A stretch of 50,709 bases of DNA, from the NCBI RefSeq assembly GCF_006175995.1, contig NZ_VDMB01000024.1, positions 1-50,709 on the forward strand, in the 5' to 3' direction. The notes under the pieces are model-generated. The model had not been told where the DNA came from. It saw only the letters and a list, made by a program, of their open reading frames with translations, and did not search any database. A program made the position numbers and the translations under genes. This document shows, piece by piece, positions 37,916-46,674 of this stretch (the first letter of the stretch is position 1; every line of letters begins with the position of its first letter). This DNA is from Desulfobotulus mexicanus. GTDB lineage: Bacteria > Desulfobacterota > Desulfobacteria > Desulfobacterales > ASO4-4.

Positions 37916-38698
37916 ATGACACAGATCATCTGCATCGCCAACCAGAAAGGGGGAGTGGGCAAAACCACCACAGCCATTAATCTGGCTGCGGCGCTGGCCC
38001 TTTCCGCCAAAAAAGTTCTTCTTGTGGACTGTGATCCTCAGGCCAATGCCACAACTGGTATCGGCCTTGACAAATCAGGTCTTGACCAGACTCTCTACCA
38101 TGCACTCATTGGTGATGCCAGGGTGGAGGATATTATTAAGGTATGTGAAATTGAAAATCTGCATATTCTTCCTTCACGGGTAGAACTCATCGGTTTTGAA
38201 GTAGAAATGATGGGAGATCCGGAAAGGGAAAAATTCCTTTCCCAAGTGATTAGCCCCTTAAAAAACCGTTATGATTATATACTGCTAGACTGCCCGCCAT
38301 CCTTAAGCCTGCTGACCCTCAACGCCTTCACTGCAGCCGATTCTGTTCTGATCCCTTTGCAGAGTGAATTTTATGCCCTTGAAGGTCTTGGCCAGCTGCT
38401 CCAGACCGTCAAGCGGATTAAGAAAAGCCTCAACACCCAGCTTCGCATTGCCGGTATCCTCCTGACAATGTTCGACGGGCGCACCAACCTCTCCACACAG
38501 GTTGCCGAAGATGCTGAGCAATATTTTAAAGATCTGATTTTTAAAACCCGTATTCCAAGAAATGTACGGCTGGGAGAAGCCCCCAGTTTCGGGCAGCCAA
38601 TTTTCACCTACTCTCCAGCATCCAAGGGTGCCCAGAGTTACATGGATCTGGCGGAAGAGCTTATGGCAATGACACTATCTTCCCGCTCCGGCATTTAA
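37916..38698 (+). CDS. parA: Chromosome partitioning ATPase ParA (Soj)
   Basis: A 260-residue Walker-type ATPase that moves or positions chromosome origins with ParB. The deviant Walker A is KGGVGKTTTAINLAAALA from residue 11, followed by VLLVDCDPQANATTGIG and the Walker B region DYILLDCPPSLSLLTLNA. Its short form without an N-terminal DNA-binding domain is the chromosomal (Soj) type. parB follows after 89 bp. No rsmG/mnmG genes, the usual chromosomal neighbours, are visible, so the locus has been moved. Confidence 0.95.
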   Translation: MTQIICIANQKGGVGKTTTAINLAAALALSAKKVLLVDCDPQANATTGIGLDKSGLDQTLYHALIGDARVEDIIKVCEIENLHILPSRVELIGFEVEMMGDPEREKFLSQVISPLKNRYDYILLDCPPSLSLLTLNAFTAADSVLIPLQSEFYALEGLGQLLQTVKRIKKSLNTQLRIAGILLTMFDGRTNLSTQVAEDAEQYFKDLIFKTRIPRNVRLGEAPSFGQPIFTYSPASKGAQSYMDLAEELMAMTLSSRSGI

Positions 38699-38787
38699 AA
38701 AAACTCCTTACACCGGCTGCATATTTAAACAGAATCCAGCGTTATGGCATCACCATAACCAAAAAAATACCGTGGGAATATCCCTTT

Positions 38788-39672
38788 ATGACTGACTCTT
38801 CAGTATCCGGAAAAAACCGTAAAAAAAAAGGACTGGGACGCGGCCTTTCCTCCCTGATCCCTGACATTGAAGCTGCGGACAGGGAAGTATCCCACAATCC
38901 AAAAAACCTTCCCATCCATGCACTTGTCCCCAACCCCTTTCAGCCCCGTCAAAATTTTGATGCCGATACCCTGCAGGAACTGGCCGACTCCATCGGCAGG
39001 GAAGGGATACTCCAGCCCGTTCTGGTCCGCAGGTCAGGCCTGGACTACCAGATTGTCGCCGGAGAACGCCGGGTCAGGGCCGCAAAAATGGCAGGTCTTT
39101 CATCCGTTCCCGTTATCATCAGAGATCTTGATGATTTGCGCATGCTTCAGATTTCCATTGTGGAAAATATCCAGCGTAATGACTTAAGCCCCATGGAAGA
39201 AGCCCGGGCCTATCAGAGACTGGTACAGGAATTTTCCATGACCCAGGATGCAGTTGCGTCCTCCGTGGGAAAAAGCAGATCCAGCATCACTAATTTCATC
39301 CGACTGCTGCAGCTTCCAGCCCTGATACAGGATGCCATGGATACGGGAAAAATTTCCATGGGCCATGGACGTGCCCTGCTGGCCCTCGAAGATGAAGACC
39401 TCCTCCTCCGAACCTTTCACGAGGTGATGGAAAAAACTCTTTCCGTCCGGGAATGTGAGGCTCTCGTAAAAAAAAGGCTTTCCCCTCTGAATAAGGAGCC
39501 CTCTTCTCCATCCAGTGTGCCGGAAGAATACCAGATCAGGGCCGAACGTCTTTCAAGCTCCCTGGGGGCAGCCATCCGTATCCGGGGAAGCCGCAATGCG
39601 GGGAAAATGGAAATTCCCTATACCAGCCCGGAAGAGTTTGATGCCATTGTAAAAAAGTTGGAAAATCTTTAA
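38788..39672 (+). CDS. parB: Chromosome partitioning protein ParB (Spo0J)
   Basis: A 294-residue CTP-dependent DNA clamp that loads at parS. The N-terminal tail KKKGLGRGLSSLIPDIE stimulates ParA. The ParB/Srx domain follows (VPNPFQPRQNFDADTLQELA, QPVLVRRS, YQIVAGERRVRAAKMAGL), with NIQRNDLSPMEEARAYQRL and the helix-turn-helix near SVGKSRSSITNFIRLL. The C-terminal dimer domain ends with residues like IPYTSPEEFDAIVKKLENL. Length is normal. Its TAA at 39670-39672 overlaps the left target duplication of MITE copy 2. No clear parS site is seen in the window. Confidence 0.96.
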   Translation: MTDSSVSGKNRKKKGLGRGLSSLIPDIEAADREVSHNPKNLPIHALVPNPFQPRQNFDADTLQELADSIGREGILQPVLVRRSGLDYQIVAGERRVRAAKMAGLSSVPVIIRDLDDLRMLQISIVENIQRNDLSPMEEARAYQRLVQEFSMTQDAVASSVGKSRSSITNFIRLLQLPALIQDAMDTGKISMGHGRALLALEDEDLLLRTFHEVMEKTLSVRECEALVKKRLSPLNKEPSSPSSVPEEYQIRAERLSSSLGAAIRIRGSRNAGKMEIPYTSPEEFDAIVKKLENL

Positions 39673-39678
39673 CTTTTT

Positions 39679-39989
39679 GTAACTGTTCAGCACAGTTTTT
39701 CAAGTACCATAGCTGCAAGACATATGCACAGACCCCAGGCTATTTGCCCGTGACGCAATCTTATTCTTAGAGCTTCTTGCCCTGTGCGGAAGCGGCAAAA
39801 ACTCGCCGCCACAGGCAGGATAAGCTTTTTGATTACCATAGCAGGCTTATGCACGCTGCCTTTGTGGCGGCTCAGACAGTTTGCCGCTTCTTTCGCACAG
39901 GTCTGCAAAGCTCTGATCCGAAACGATTGCAATGTCACTTGCAAATAGCCACGGAGTCTTGCAACAGTACGAAGCTGCTGAATAATTAC
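39679..39989. mobile_element. MITE with IS66-type ends, copy 2
   Basis: A 311-bp relative of the element at 20652, starting gtaactgttcagcaca and ending gctgctgaataattac, flanked by a perfect 8-bp direct repeat, aacttttt (39671-39678 and 39990-39997). The left repeat covers the last bases of the parB stop codon. Compared with copy 1 it has about 121 extra bases (39785-39905) between the two conserved blocks; this part is itself an inverted repeat (tgcggaagcggcaaa against tttgccgcttctttcgca, and gccgccacaggcag against ctgcctttgtggcgg), so it lengthens the same hairpin. The element ends 30 bp before ispH and should be carried in any parB-ispH transcript. Confidence 0.87.
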
Positions 39990-40019
39990 AACTTTTTTCA
40001 TCCGACCGAGAGCTTATTT

Positions 40020-41750
40020 ATGCATATTCAGATAGCAAAAACAGCCGGCTTCTGCATGGGTGTCCGCAGAGCCGTTGACATGGCCATTGATGCGGCCAAT
40101 AAAAGCAAAGGCCCCATATGCACCTATGGACCTCTGATCCATAATCCTCAGGTTCTTGATATACTGGAAGAAAAAGGCATCCCTATTCTCAAAGGCATTC
40201 CGGAAAAAGGTGAAGGTACCATCATCATCCGTGCCCACGGAATTCCTCCCTGTCAGCAGAAGAAGCTTCAGGATGCCGGATTCACGGTTATGGATGCCAC
40301 CTGCCCCCGCGTCATCAGGGTACAGACCATCATCCGGAAACATACTGAATCAGGTCATCATGTCATTATTGCAGGGGATGCAGATCACCCGGAAGTTGTG
40401 GGACTTCTGGGCTACGCCGGAAGTACTGGCCATGTCATAAGCAGCATGGAAGAGCTTGCTGCCCTTCCTGTCTTTGAAAAGGCCATCATCGTAGCCCAGA
40501 CAACCCAGAACACCCGCTTTTATGAGGGTATCAGCACATGGGTTACAAAGGAAAGATCCCACTACAAAGTTTTCAACACTATCTGTGATTCAACGGAAAA
40601 ACGCCAGAATGAAACCATGGCTCTGGCAAAAGAGGTTGATCTTGTCATTGTTGTGGGCGGTAAAGAATCCGGCAACACCCAGAGGCTTGCGGAAGTCGCC
40701 ATGGAAGCCGGAACTTCCAGTCTGCACATTGAGTCCGCCGAAGAAATCCCAAAGGATATTCTTAAGGATAAAAAACGCATCGGTATAACTGCAGGTGCTT
40801 CCACACCCAACTGGATTCTGCGTCAGGTCGTCAGCACCATTGAAAGTCAGGCCATGACGGACAGCCCAATGCAGGCATGGATAAAAAAAATACAAAGTTT
40901 TCTTTTAAGCAGCAATATCTATCTTGCCATGGGAGCTGCTGCCCTCAGCTATGCAGCCAGCATGATGCAGGGATTCAACCATGAGTTTCGCTATTCCCTC
41001 ATTGCCGCAACCTATATTCTTTCCATGCAGATATTTAATACCCTCACAGGGATTCCTTCGGACCGCTACAACAATCCGGAGAGGGCAAAACTCTACGAAA
41101 CCCACCGTCCATTTTTCTTCATTCTTGCGGGTTTTGCCGGAATCACAGGCCTTGCAACGGCATTTGAGGCGGGTATCCTTCCCTTTGCCATGCTTTTTTT
41201 TATGACCCTTGCCGGTATTCTTTACACAGCACCCCTATTACCGAGATCCCTGTCCCGCAGTCATATACGTAGCTTAAAAGACATTCCCGGATCAAAGACC
41301 ATCCTAATTGCCATCGCCTGGGGTGTACTCTGTGTCATACTTCCCACATCAGCCATACGGGGCAGCTTGGACACAGCCACCCTTGCCTCCTTTCTTTTTG
41401 TTGCTGCTCTCGTTTTTGTACGCACCGCTTTTTTTGATATCATGGCTCTGCAGGGAGACCGCATTGTCGGAAAAGAAACCCTTCCCATTCTCCTTGGAGA
41501 AGAAAAAAGCCGCAGGCTTTTAATTCTGCTGCTCACGGCTGTGTTCACAGGGACTTTTTTATGTATCCACCTTTCCATTTTCCCTGCTCAGGCCTTTTTG
41601 CTGGCCCTGCCACCCTTTCTTCTGATATGGATGCTGTGTGGTGAAATCAGCGGTCGCATTCCTGCGGATACCCGCCTGGCATTTCATATTGAAAGCCTGC
41701 TGATACTGAGCGGCATTCTGGCGGCCATGATTAAAATATCTGTAATCTAA
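40020..41750 (+). CDS. ispH: IspH (LytB) fused to a UbiA-like membrane domain
   Basis: A 576-residue two-domain protein. Residues 1-285 are 4-hydroxy-3-methylbut-2-enyl diphosphate reductase, the last MEP enzyme: iron-sulfur ligands Cys12 (GFCMGV), Cys95 (DATCPRV) and Cys189 (TICDST), substrate His41, His73 and His123, and Glu125 in DADHPEV. Residues 290-576 are hydrophobic with eight or nine membrane segments and resemble UbiA prenyltransferases, but both Asp-rich motifs are partial: NTLTGIPSD (340-348) for ND-x-x-D-x-x-x-D, and DIMALQGD (473-480) for D-x-x-D-x-x-x-D. The ATG at 40020 is where IspH homology starts; the frame opens earlier inside the MITE, which should not be read as coding. 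The fusion could link isoprenoid supply to prenyl use. Confidence 0.9.
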   Translation: MHIQIAKTAGFCMGVRRAVDMAIDAANKSKGPICTYGPLIHNPQVLDILEEKGIPILKGIPEKGEGTIIIRAHGIPPCQQKKLQDAGFTVMDATCPRVIRVQTIIRKHTESGHHVIIAGDADHPEVVGLLGYAGSTGHVISSMEELAALPVFEKAIIVAQTTQNTRFYEGISTWVTKERSHYKVFNTICDSTEKRQNETMALAKEVDLVIVVGGKESGNTQRLAEVAMEAGTSSLHIESAEEIPKDILKDKKRIGITAGASTPNWILRQVVSTIESQAMTDSPMQAWIKKIQSFLLSSNIYLAMGAAALSYAASMMQGFNHEFRYSLIAATYILSMQIFNTLTGIPSDRYNNPERAKLYETHRPFFFILAGFAGITGLATAFEAGILPFAMLFFMTLAGILYTAPLLPRSLSRSHIRSLKDIPGSKTILIAIAWGVLCVILPTSAIRGSLDTATLASFLFVAALVFVRTAFFDIMALQGDRIVGKETLPILLGEEKSRRLLILLLTAVFTGTFLCIHLSIFPAQAFLLALPPFLLIWMLCGEISGRIPADTRLAFHIESLLILSGILAAMIKISVI

Positions 41751-41816
41751 AATATTGGTACTGACCTTATCTGCCGGACCAAAATAACATACTGATGTAC
41801 AACAAGGAGCCATTCC

Positions 41817-42332
41817 ATGGTTTTCCATAATGATAAGGCAAGGGATCTCTCCAGAGAAGTCCTTGTAGCCCTGCGCCGTATCACCCAGGCCATTGAACTG
41901 CATTCCAGGCAACTGGTGAGAAGCCATGGACTCACAGGTCCACAGCTGATTATTCTCGAAGAAATAGCCCGAAACGGTGAGATGGCCGTGACAGAACTGG
42001 CAAGGGCCATCAGCCTCAGTCAGGCAACGGTGACTGGTATTCTGCTGCGCCTTGAACGCCAGGGACTCATCTCCCGGCTGCGGGGAACCAGAGATAAGCG
42101 CAATACCCTTGTCTCCGTTACGGAAAAAGGAAAAGCCATACTGGACGAGGCCCCTCCCCTGCTGCAGGAAACCTTTGTAAACAGCCTTGCAGCCCTTCCC
42201 CAGTGGGAGCAGCTCATGATCCTGTCCAGCCTGCATCACATCGTTCATATGATGCAGGCCAGAAGTATTGATGCTTCTCCCTTTCTCGTTACGGGTCCCA
42301 TCCACAATGAAAATGAGGCCAGAGAATCTTAA
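41817..42332 (+). CDS. MarR-family transcriptional regulator
   Basis: A 171-residue DNA-binding protein with the winged helix-turn-helix of the MarR family: LTGPQLIILEEIARNGEMAV, TELARAISLSQATVTGILLRLE as the recognition helix, and the wing RLRGTRDKRNTLVSVTEKGK with the conserved D-x-R. A longer than usual C-terminal tail of about 25 residues follows the dimerisation helix. AAGGAGCC precedes the ATG. It stands alone between ispH-ubiA (66 bp upstream) and a 283-bp gap; target and ligand are unknown. Confidence 0.9.
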   Translation: MVFHNDKARDLSREVLVALRRITQAIELHSRQLVRSHGLTGPQLIILEEIARNGEMAVTELARAISLSQATVTGILLRLERQGLISRLRGTRDKRNTLVSVTEKGKAILDEAPPLLQETFVNSLAALPQWEQLMILSSLHHIVHMMQARSIDASPFLVTGPIHNENEARES

Positions 42333-42615
42333 TAACTTATAAAATCACAAATATTTACAATATCTATTACAAAAAGATACCACCACTTTTTTTAGAGAAT
42401 ATCCTTTAAGCTTCAGCAAGAAAGAATTTCTGCCGATCACAGAAAAGAAGCTGTCAGGCAATATCCGTCACAAAGGCGGTATTCAGCTGTTACTTTAAAT
42501 TTTCAGTGTCGATTTCCGGCACACCTCATATAAGATAGAGTAAAGCAAACGGGTGGAAGAGCCGTCGGAATGTTTCTGCCTCCTTTTTCCCATGACCTGA
42601 ACGCCTGGAGAGCCC

Positions 42616-44862
42616 ATGCCGGAAAAAACCCTTTCCTACCAATGCAAAAAATGCCATGCGGAGCAACAGCTTCCAGCCTCTGCTGCAGGCAGTGTGGTAC
42701 CCTGTACCCATTGCAAGACTCCCATGCCCATACCCGCATCTGCTCCTCCGGTGATCCTGCAGCTGGCCCTGCACGCAGGTGAGATTACAAAGGATGGTCT
42801 TTCTGAAATCATGCGTCTGTGGGAAGAAAAAAGATCTGAAAATCCCCATACAGACATTCTGGAGGTCCTGAAAGAACAGCCTGGAATAACAGAAGAAAAA
42901 ATAAACAAACTGAAAAAAACCCATAAAGTATGGGTGCTTCGCAATCAGGAAAAACGGCTTACTGCGGCTATTCTGCGTCTTGGGTGGGTTTCTGAAGATA
43001 AAATGAAACAGGCCGCTGAAATTCAACAGCTCATTTTCCGCAAAAAAGGCGTTCACCCCGGTCTGGGGGATATTTTAATCCAGCAGGGTCACCTGAAACA
43101 GACACAGCTGGATGCCATTCTAAAAGCCATGAATAAATGTGGTGAACCTGCTGCTAAAGTTCCCCCAGAAACAAAAAAAATAACTTCCAAAGCCATCCCG
43201 AAAGATCCTGCCTGCCATGAATCAGCTCCAGGATCATCTGATGTTGCTGATGATAATATCTCCTGTTACACACTGGAGCAGGATGAAACATCAACTTCTG
43301 AGCTGGACAGCTACCTCAGCCTGACCATTTCCCAGGACAATATGGCTGCCTTTATACGGCAAAAACAAATTCTTCCTCAACATTTTAACGCAGACGATCT
43401 TCTGGAATGGCTTCAGTCAAAGGGTATAATTTACGGCCTCGTAGAAAAAAGCCTGCTGGATGGTTTCATCCGCTTTGAATCAGTGCGCCAGTCCAGCTTC
43501 AAGACAGCATCGGGCAAGCCCCCAAAACCGGGAAAAGAAGGCAGTGTTCATTTCAATTTTCCAACGGATTTTCTTTCCAGCGGTGCAATGCTATCCGATG
43601 ACGGGCGCATTGACTTCCGGGAAAGGGGCGCCATTCCCCATGTGACAAAGGGCTGCCTTCTTGCTGAAAAAACCGCCACCATCCATGGGGTCAACGGAGT
43701 GGATGTATTTGGTAACATACAGGTGGTTCCCGAAGTAAAGGATCCGCCTTTAAAGGCAGGAACCGGCGTCTACACCAGTGAGGACAGGCTCAAAATCTTT
43801 GCCAAGATTGACGGACAGCCCTCCCTCCGGGCCTCTGGCGAAGTCTCTGTCATTGATGAGATTCTCATCAAAGGGGATGTTGGCTATGAGACCGGTCACA
43901 TTCAATATGATGGCAAAGTCCGCATTACGGGTAAAATACCGGCAGGATTCCGGGTAGAAGCCAACGAAGTTACCGCAGAAGCCATAGATGGCGGACAGGT
44001 TAGCGCCAAAGGTGATGTGGTTATCACCAATGGAATTACCGAAGGAGAAGTTTATACGGAAGGGGAAGTCCGGGCCAAGTTTGTAAATAAATCCAAGATT
44101 CGAACCCTCTCCAATGTCACCATTCACAGTGAAGTGATCGATTCCGACATTGCCTGCTCAGGTGGATTCAATATCCGCACAGGTAAAATCATTGCTTCGG
44201 AGATTGCTGCACGTCAGGGCATTGAAGCGGGAACCATAGGAACGGAAATATCCTCTTCTTCTACCCTGCACATCGGCATTGATCTCCCCCTCCAGGAAAC
44301 CTTCATGGAGATTGATCGTAAAATTCAGAAAAAAAAGGAGATCCTCTCCAAAGTGCTTCTCCTGCCCCAGGATCTGGATAATGAGGAGAAGAAGCTTCTC
44401 GCCGATATTACCCATTTTGCCCAGGTTCAGGACAGATCCGGCCTGAAACTGAAACTCATTCAGGAAAAAAAATTTGAGGATGCTGAAACTACAGCTACCG
44501 AAGCACCTTCTTTTGTAAAAAAACTCCACGAAGACATGCAGAACGCCGAGAAAAGACTGGGAGAGCTTTTTGATCGTCAGGACACCATTGGTGATGACAA
44601 AAAAAAGGCCCTTGAAGCCATAGATGCAGCTGAAAAAAACCTGAGAGAAGATGAGCAGGAAAAAAAAGCCATGGAAGACTGGGCTGCCCAGCGTACTCCC
44701 ATTGCCCTTTTAAAAATCAACAGCAAAGCTTATCCTGGAACACGTATTATAGCTTCAATGGCTCAGGCCACCCTTCAGGAACCCTTATCCAGATGCATGG
44801 TACGCCAGGTGGAAGTACATAATTCTGTAGAAAAGGAATATATCATACGGATATTCAGATAA
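42616..44862 (+). CDS. FapA (DUF342) family protein with N-terminal zinc ribbon
   Basis: A 748-residue soluble protein. Residues 8-36 form a zinc ribbon (Cys10, Cys13, Cys30, Cys33). Residues about 50-180 are helical. Residues about 240-560 carry the FapA/DUF342 body: an N-terminal lobe (HFNADDLLEWLQSKGIIYG), GAMLSDDGRIDFRERGAIPH, then a right-handed beta-helix of short hydrophobic repeats (GEVSVIDEILIKGDVGYETG, GKVRITGKIPAGFRVEA). A coiled coil (residues 570-690) and a short beta tail close it. FapA proteins are cytoplasmic scaffolds linked to envelope, motility or polymer regulation; the zinc ribbon at the front is an addition to the basic plan. The 283-bp gap before it has no gene. Confidence 0.85.
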   Translation: MPEKTLSYQCKKCHAEQQLPASAAGSVVPCTHCKTPMPIPASAPPVILQLALHAGEITKDGLSEIMRLWEEKRSENPHTDILEVLKEQPGITEEKINKLKKTHKVWVLRNQEKRLTAAILRLGWVSEDKMKQAAEIQQLIFRKKGVHPGLGDILIQQGHLKQTQLDAILKAMNKCGEPAAKVPPETKKITSKAIPKDPACHESAPGSSDVADDNISCYTLEQDETSTSELDSYLSLTISQDNMAAFIRQKQILPQHFNADDLLEWLQSKGIIYGLVEKSLLDGFIRFESVRQSSFKTASGKPPKPGKEGSVHFNFPTDFLSSGAMLSDDGRIDFRERGAIPHVTKGCLLAEKTATIHGVNGVDVFGNIQVVPEVKDPPLKAGTGVYTSEDRLKIFAKIDGQPSLRASGEVSVIDEILIKGDVGYETGHIQYDGKVRITGKIPAGFRVEANEVTAEAIDGGQVSAKGDVVITNGITEGEVYTEGEVRAKFVNKSKIRTLSNVTIHSEVIDSDIACSGGFNIRTGKIIASEIAARQGIEAGTIGTEISSSSTLHIGIDLPLQETFMEIDRKIQKKKEILSKVLLLPQDLDNEEKKLLADITHFAQVQDRSGLKLKLIQEKKFEDAETTATEAPSFVKKLHEDMQNAEKRLGELFDRQDTIGDDKKKALEAIDAAEKNLREDEQEKKAMEDWAAQRTPIALLKINSKAYPGTRIIASMAQATLQEPLSRCMVRQVEVHNSVEKEYIIRIFR

Positions 44863-44970
44863 GAAATGTCAAAGGAATGTCACAGGCTTTTCAATGTATT
44901 TTTCCTCTGTTATCCTTAACAGCAAAAATGGAAACATTGCCTGTCAACTTCCATAATAAGGATACCCTCC

Positions 44971-45900
44971 ATGAACTCCATCGTCCCTGCCCCCCTGCGG
45001 GGTACACTTGTAATCAGCATAGTTGCATTTTCCACGGCAACCCTGTTTATTCCCCTCATCTGTCTCGCGATAATAAAAGTTACCGTACCATGGAAATTGA
45101 GCCGCAGCTTATGTACCCGGGTACTCATCCACATCAGCAGCCTCTGGGTTTACATCAACAGCCAGACCTTTACCCTTCTGCTACCTACCAGATGGGAAGT
45201 CAGGGGCGGTGAGAAACTCTCCCCTGAAGGATGGTATCTTGTACTGTGCAACCACCAGAGCTGGGTTGACATTCTGGCCCTGCAAAAGGAGCTTAAGGGC
45301 AAAGTGCCCTTTCTAAAGTTTTTTTTAAAACAGCAACTCATATGGGTTCCTGTCATGGGTATCGCATGGTGGGCGCTGGATTTTCCCTTTATGAAACGCT
45401 ACAAAAAAGAATACATACTTAAATATCCCCACAAAAAAGGCAAAGACCTTGAGGCCACGCGCAAGGCCTGTGAGAAGTTCCGAACCAGCCCTGTTTCGGT
45501 CATGAACTTTGTGGAAGGTACCCGATTTACACTAAAAAAACATCTCTGGCAAAAAAGTCCCTATAAAGGACTTCTAAAACCAAAAGCCGCAGGCACAGCC
45601 TTTGTTCTCTCTGCCATGGGAGACCAGATGGATCAGATCGTTGATGTCACCATTGCCTACCCCAAAGGTATCCCCACCTTCTGGCAATTCATATGCGGTA
45701 AAACACCACTTATCCGTATGCAGATAAATACATTGCCCATCCACGAAAAACTGCGTGGTGACTATTTTAATGATACGGATTTCAGGGATTCCTTCCAGCA
45801 GGCCATCAACAATCTCTGGCTGGAAAAGGAAAAGCGTCTGATGGAAATGCAACAGGATATATGGGAAAATCCGGATGAAATAAAAAAAGAAGCAGCATAA
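44971..45900 (+). CDS. Lysophospholipid acyltransferase (PlsC/YihG-like)
   Basis: A 309-residue inner-membrane protein. Residues 10-37 are hydrophobic. The acyltransferase motifs are NHQSWVD (H-x4-D, His95 and Asp100), VEGTR (181-185) in NFVEGTRFT, and the fourth-block VDVTIAYPKG. The LKFFLKQQLIWVPVMGIAWW segment between motifs matches the YihG/YhfT-like branch that acts on lysophosphatidic acid in membrane lipid synthesis. AAGGATACCCTCC precedes the ATG. The gene lies 108 bp after the FapA-family gene, perhaps in the same transcript. Confidence 0.9.
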   Translation: MNSIVPAPLRGTLVISIVAFSTATLFIPLICLAIIKVTVPWKLSRSLCTRVLIHISSLWVYINSQTFTLLLPTRWEVRGGEKLSPEGWYLVLCNHQSWVDILALQKELKGKVPFLKFFLKQQLIWVPVMGIAWWALDFPFMKRYKKEYILKYPHKKGKDLEATRKACEKFRTSPVSVMNFVEGTRFTLKKHLWQKSPYKGLLKPKAAGTAFVLSAMGDQMDQIVDVTIAYPKGIPTFWQFICGKTPLIRMQINTLPIHEKLRGDYFNDTDFRDSFQQAINNLWLEKEKRLMEMQQDIWENPDEIKKEAA

Positions 45901-45903
45901 CCC

Positions 45904-45926
45904 GCTGAATCCAGTTTCAGCTTTTC
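45904..45926 (+). terminator. Weak terminator after the acyltransferase gene
   Basis: gctgaa and ttcagc form a 6-bp stem around a 6-base loop, followed by TTTTCT, directly after the acyltransferase stop. Short for a terminator; position is right. Confidence 0.35.
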
Positions 45927-46087
45927 TCCAGCCAGAGGCTTGATGCTCAATTCAACCACAACACCTTAATTTTATTGATCATAAACACAAACATTGTGTT
46001 GTCGTAAAACAAATAGCTGATATGGAGCTACTAAGCGATGCAACCTTTGTTAAGACCAAAAATTTGAACACCAAATGCCAGTGGTAA

Positions 46088-46378
46088 TTATTCCACCATC
46101 TGGTTAACTTTATCCCTCAAAACAGAAGAACATTTAAATGTAACTACCTTCCTCCCATCCAGCATCATACTGTCACCCGTAGCCGGGTTCCGTCCAAGCC
46201 TCGGCTTTTTATCCCTGACACAGAATTTTCCAAAACCACTGACCAGCACATCTTCTCCGGATTCCAGATTCCGCTTGATTATTTCCAGCAGTATCTCCAC
46301 GATCTCTATACTGTGCCTGCGGTGAACACCAATACCTTCCTGAATGGCATCAGCTATATTATTTTTCGTCAAGGTCAT
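46088..46378 (-). CDS. ihfA: Integration host factor, alpha-subunit type
   Basis: DNA-bending protein of 96 residues in the HU/IHF family. The sequence starts MTLTKNNIADAIQEG, continues with the two-helix base, GEDVLVSGFGKFCVRDK, the minor-groove arm tip RNPATG (63-68), and the closing FKCSSVLRDKVN. 'GFGKF-x-VR-x-K-x-x-R-x-GRNP' is typical of IhfA rather than HU. AAAGGAGAGAGTGAC sits before the ATG at 46378; earlier in-frame starts are not conserved. In many bacteria ihfA follows pheT; here it stands alone. Confidence 0.9.
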   Translation of the reverse strand: MTLTKNNIADAIQEGIGVHRRHSIEIVEILLEIIKRNLESGEDVLVSGFGKFCVRDKKPRLGRNPATGDSMMLDGRKVVTFKCSSVLRDKVNQMVE

Positions 46379-46565
46379 GTCACTCTCTCCTTTCCCATGA
46401 GTCCATATATACATATCGTAACAATTCGAAGCAAATCTTACGGATGTTTTCAAATAAATCAAGCATAAACGGTATATTGCAATCACATATCTCCCATATC
46501 TGACATATCAGCAGACATACCTTCCCCCTATACTGGCAAATCATCTGACCGAGGGCACAGAACAA

Positions 46566-46595
46566 TTGACAAAAAAAGGAAAGCCCTCCTATAGT
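46566..46595 (+). promoter_or_regulatory. Promoter of the thioesterase gene
   Basis: TTGACA (46566-46571) and TATAGT (46590-46595) are spaced by 18 bp, predicting a start near 46602 and a leader of about 73 nt. It reads away from ihfA. Confidence 0.6.
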
Positions 46596-46674
46596 AGCCC
46601 TGATTCACCAACCAGATTTTTTGTTCCAGCAGGAAAATACCAGCCTTAAATATTCACCCACAGGGAGAAAAAAC

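Noticed and set aside
39777-40019. N-terminal extension of about 80 residues on IspH
   Set aside because: It is translated from the MITE and its flank; IspH homology begins at the ATG at 40020.
46084-46093. gtaattattc, matching 10 bases of the MITE right end
   Set aside because: The match stops after 10 bases, overlaps the ihfA stop codon, and has no partner end or target duplication.
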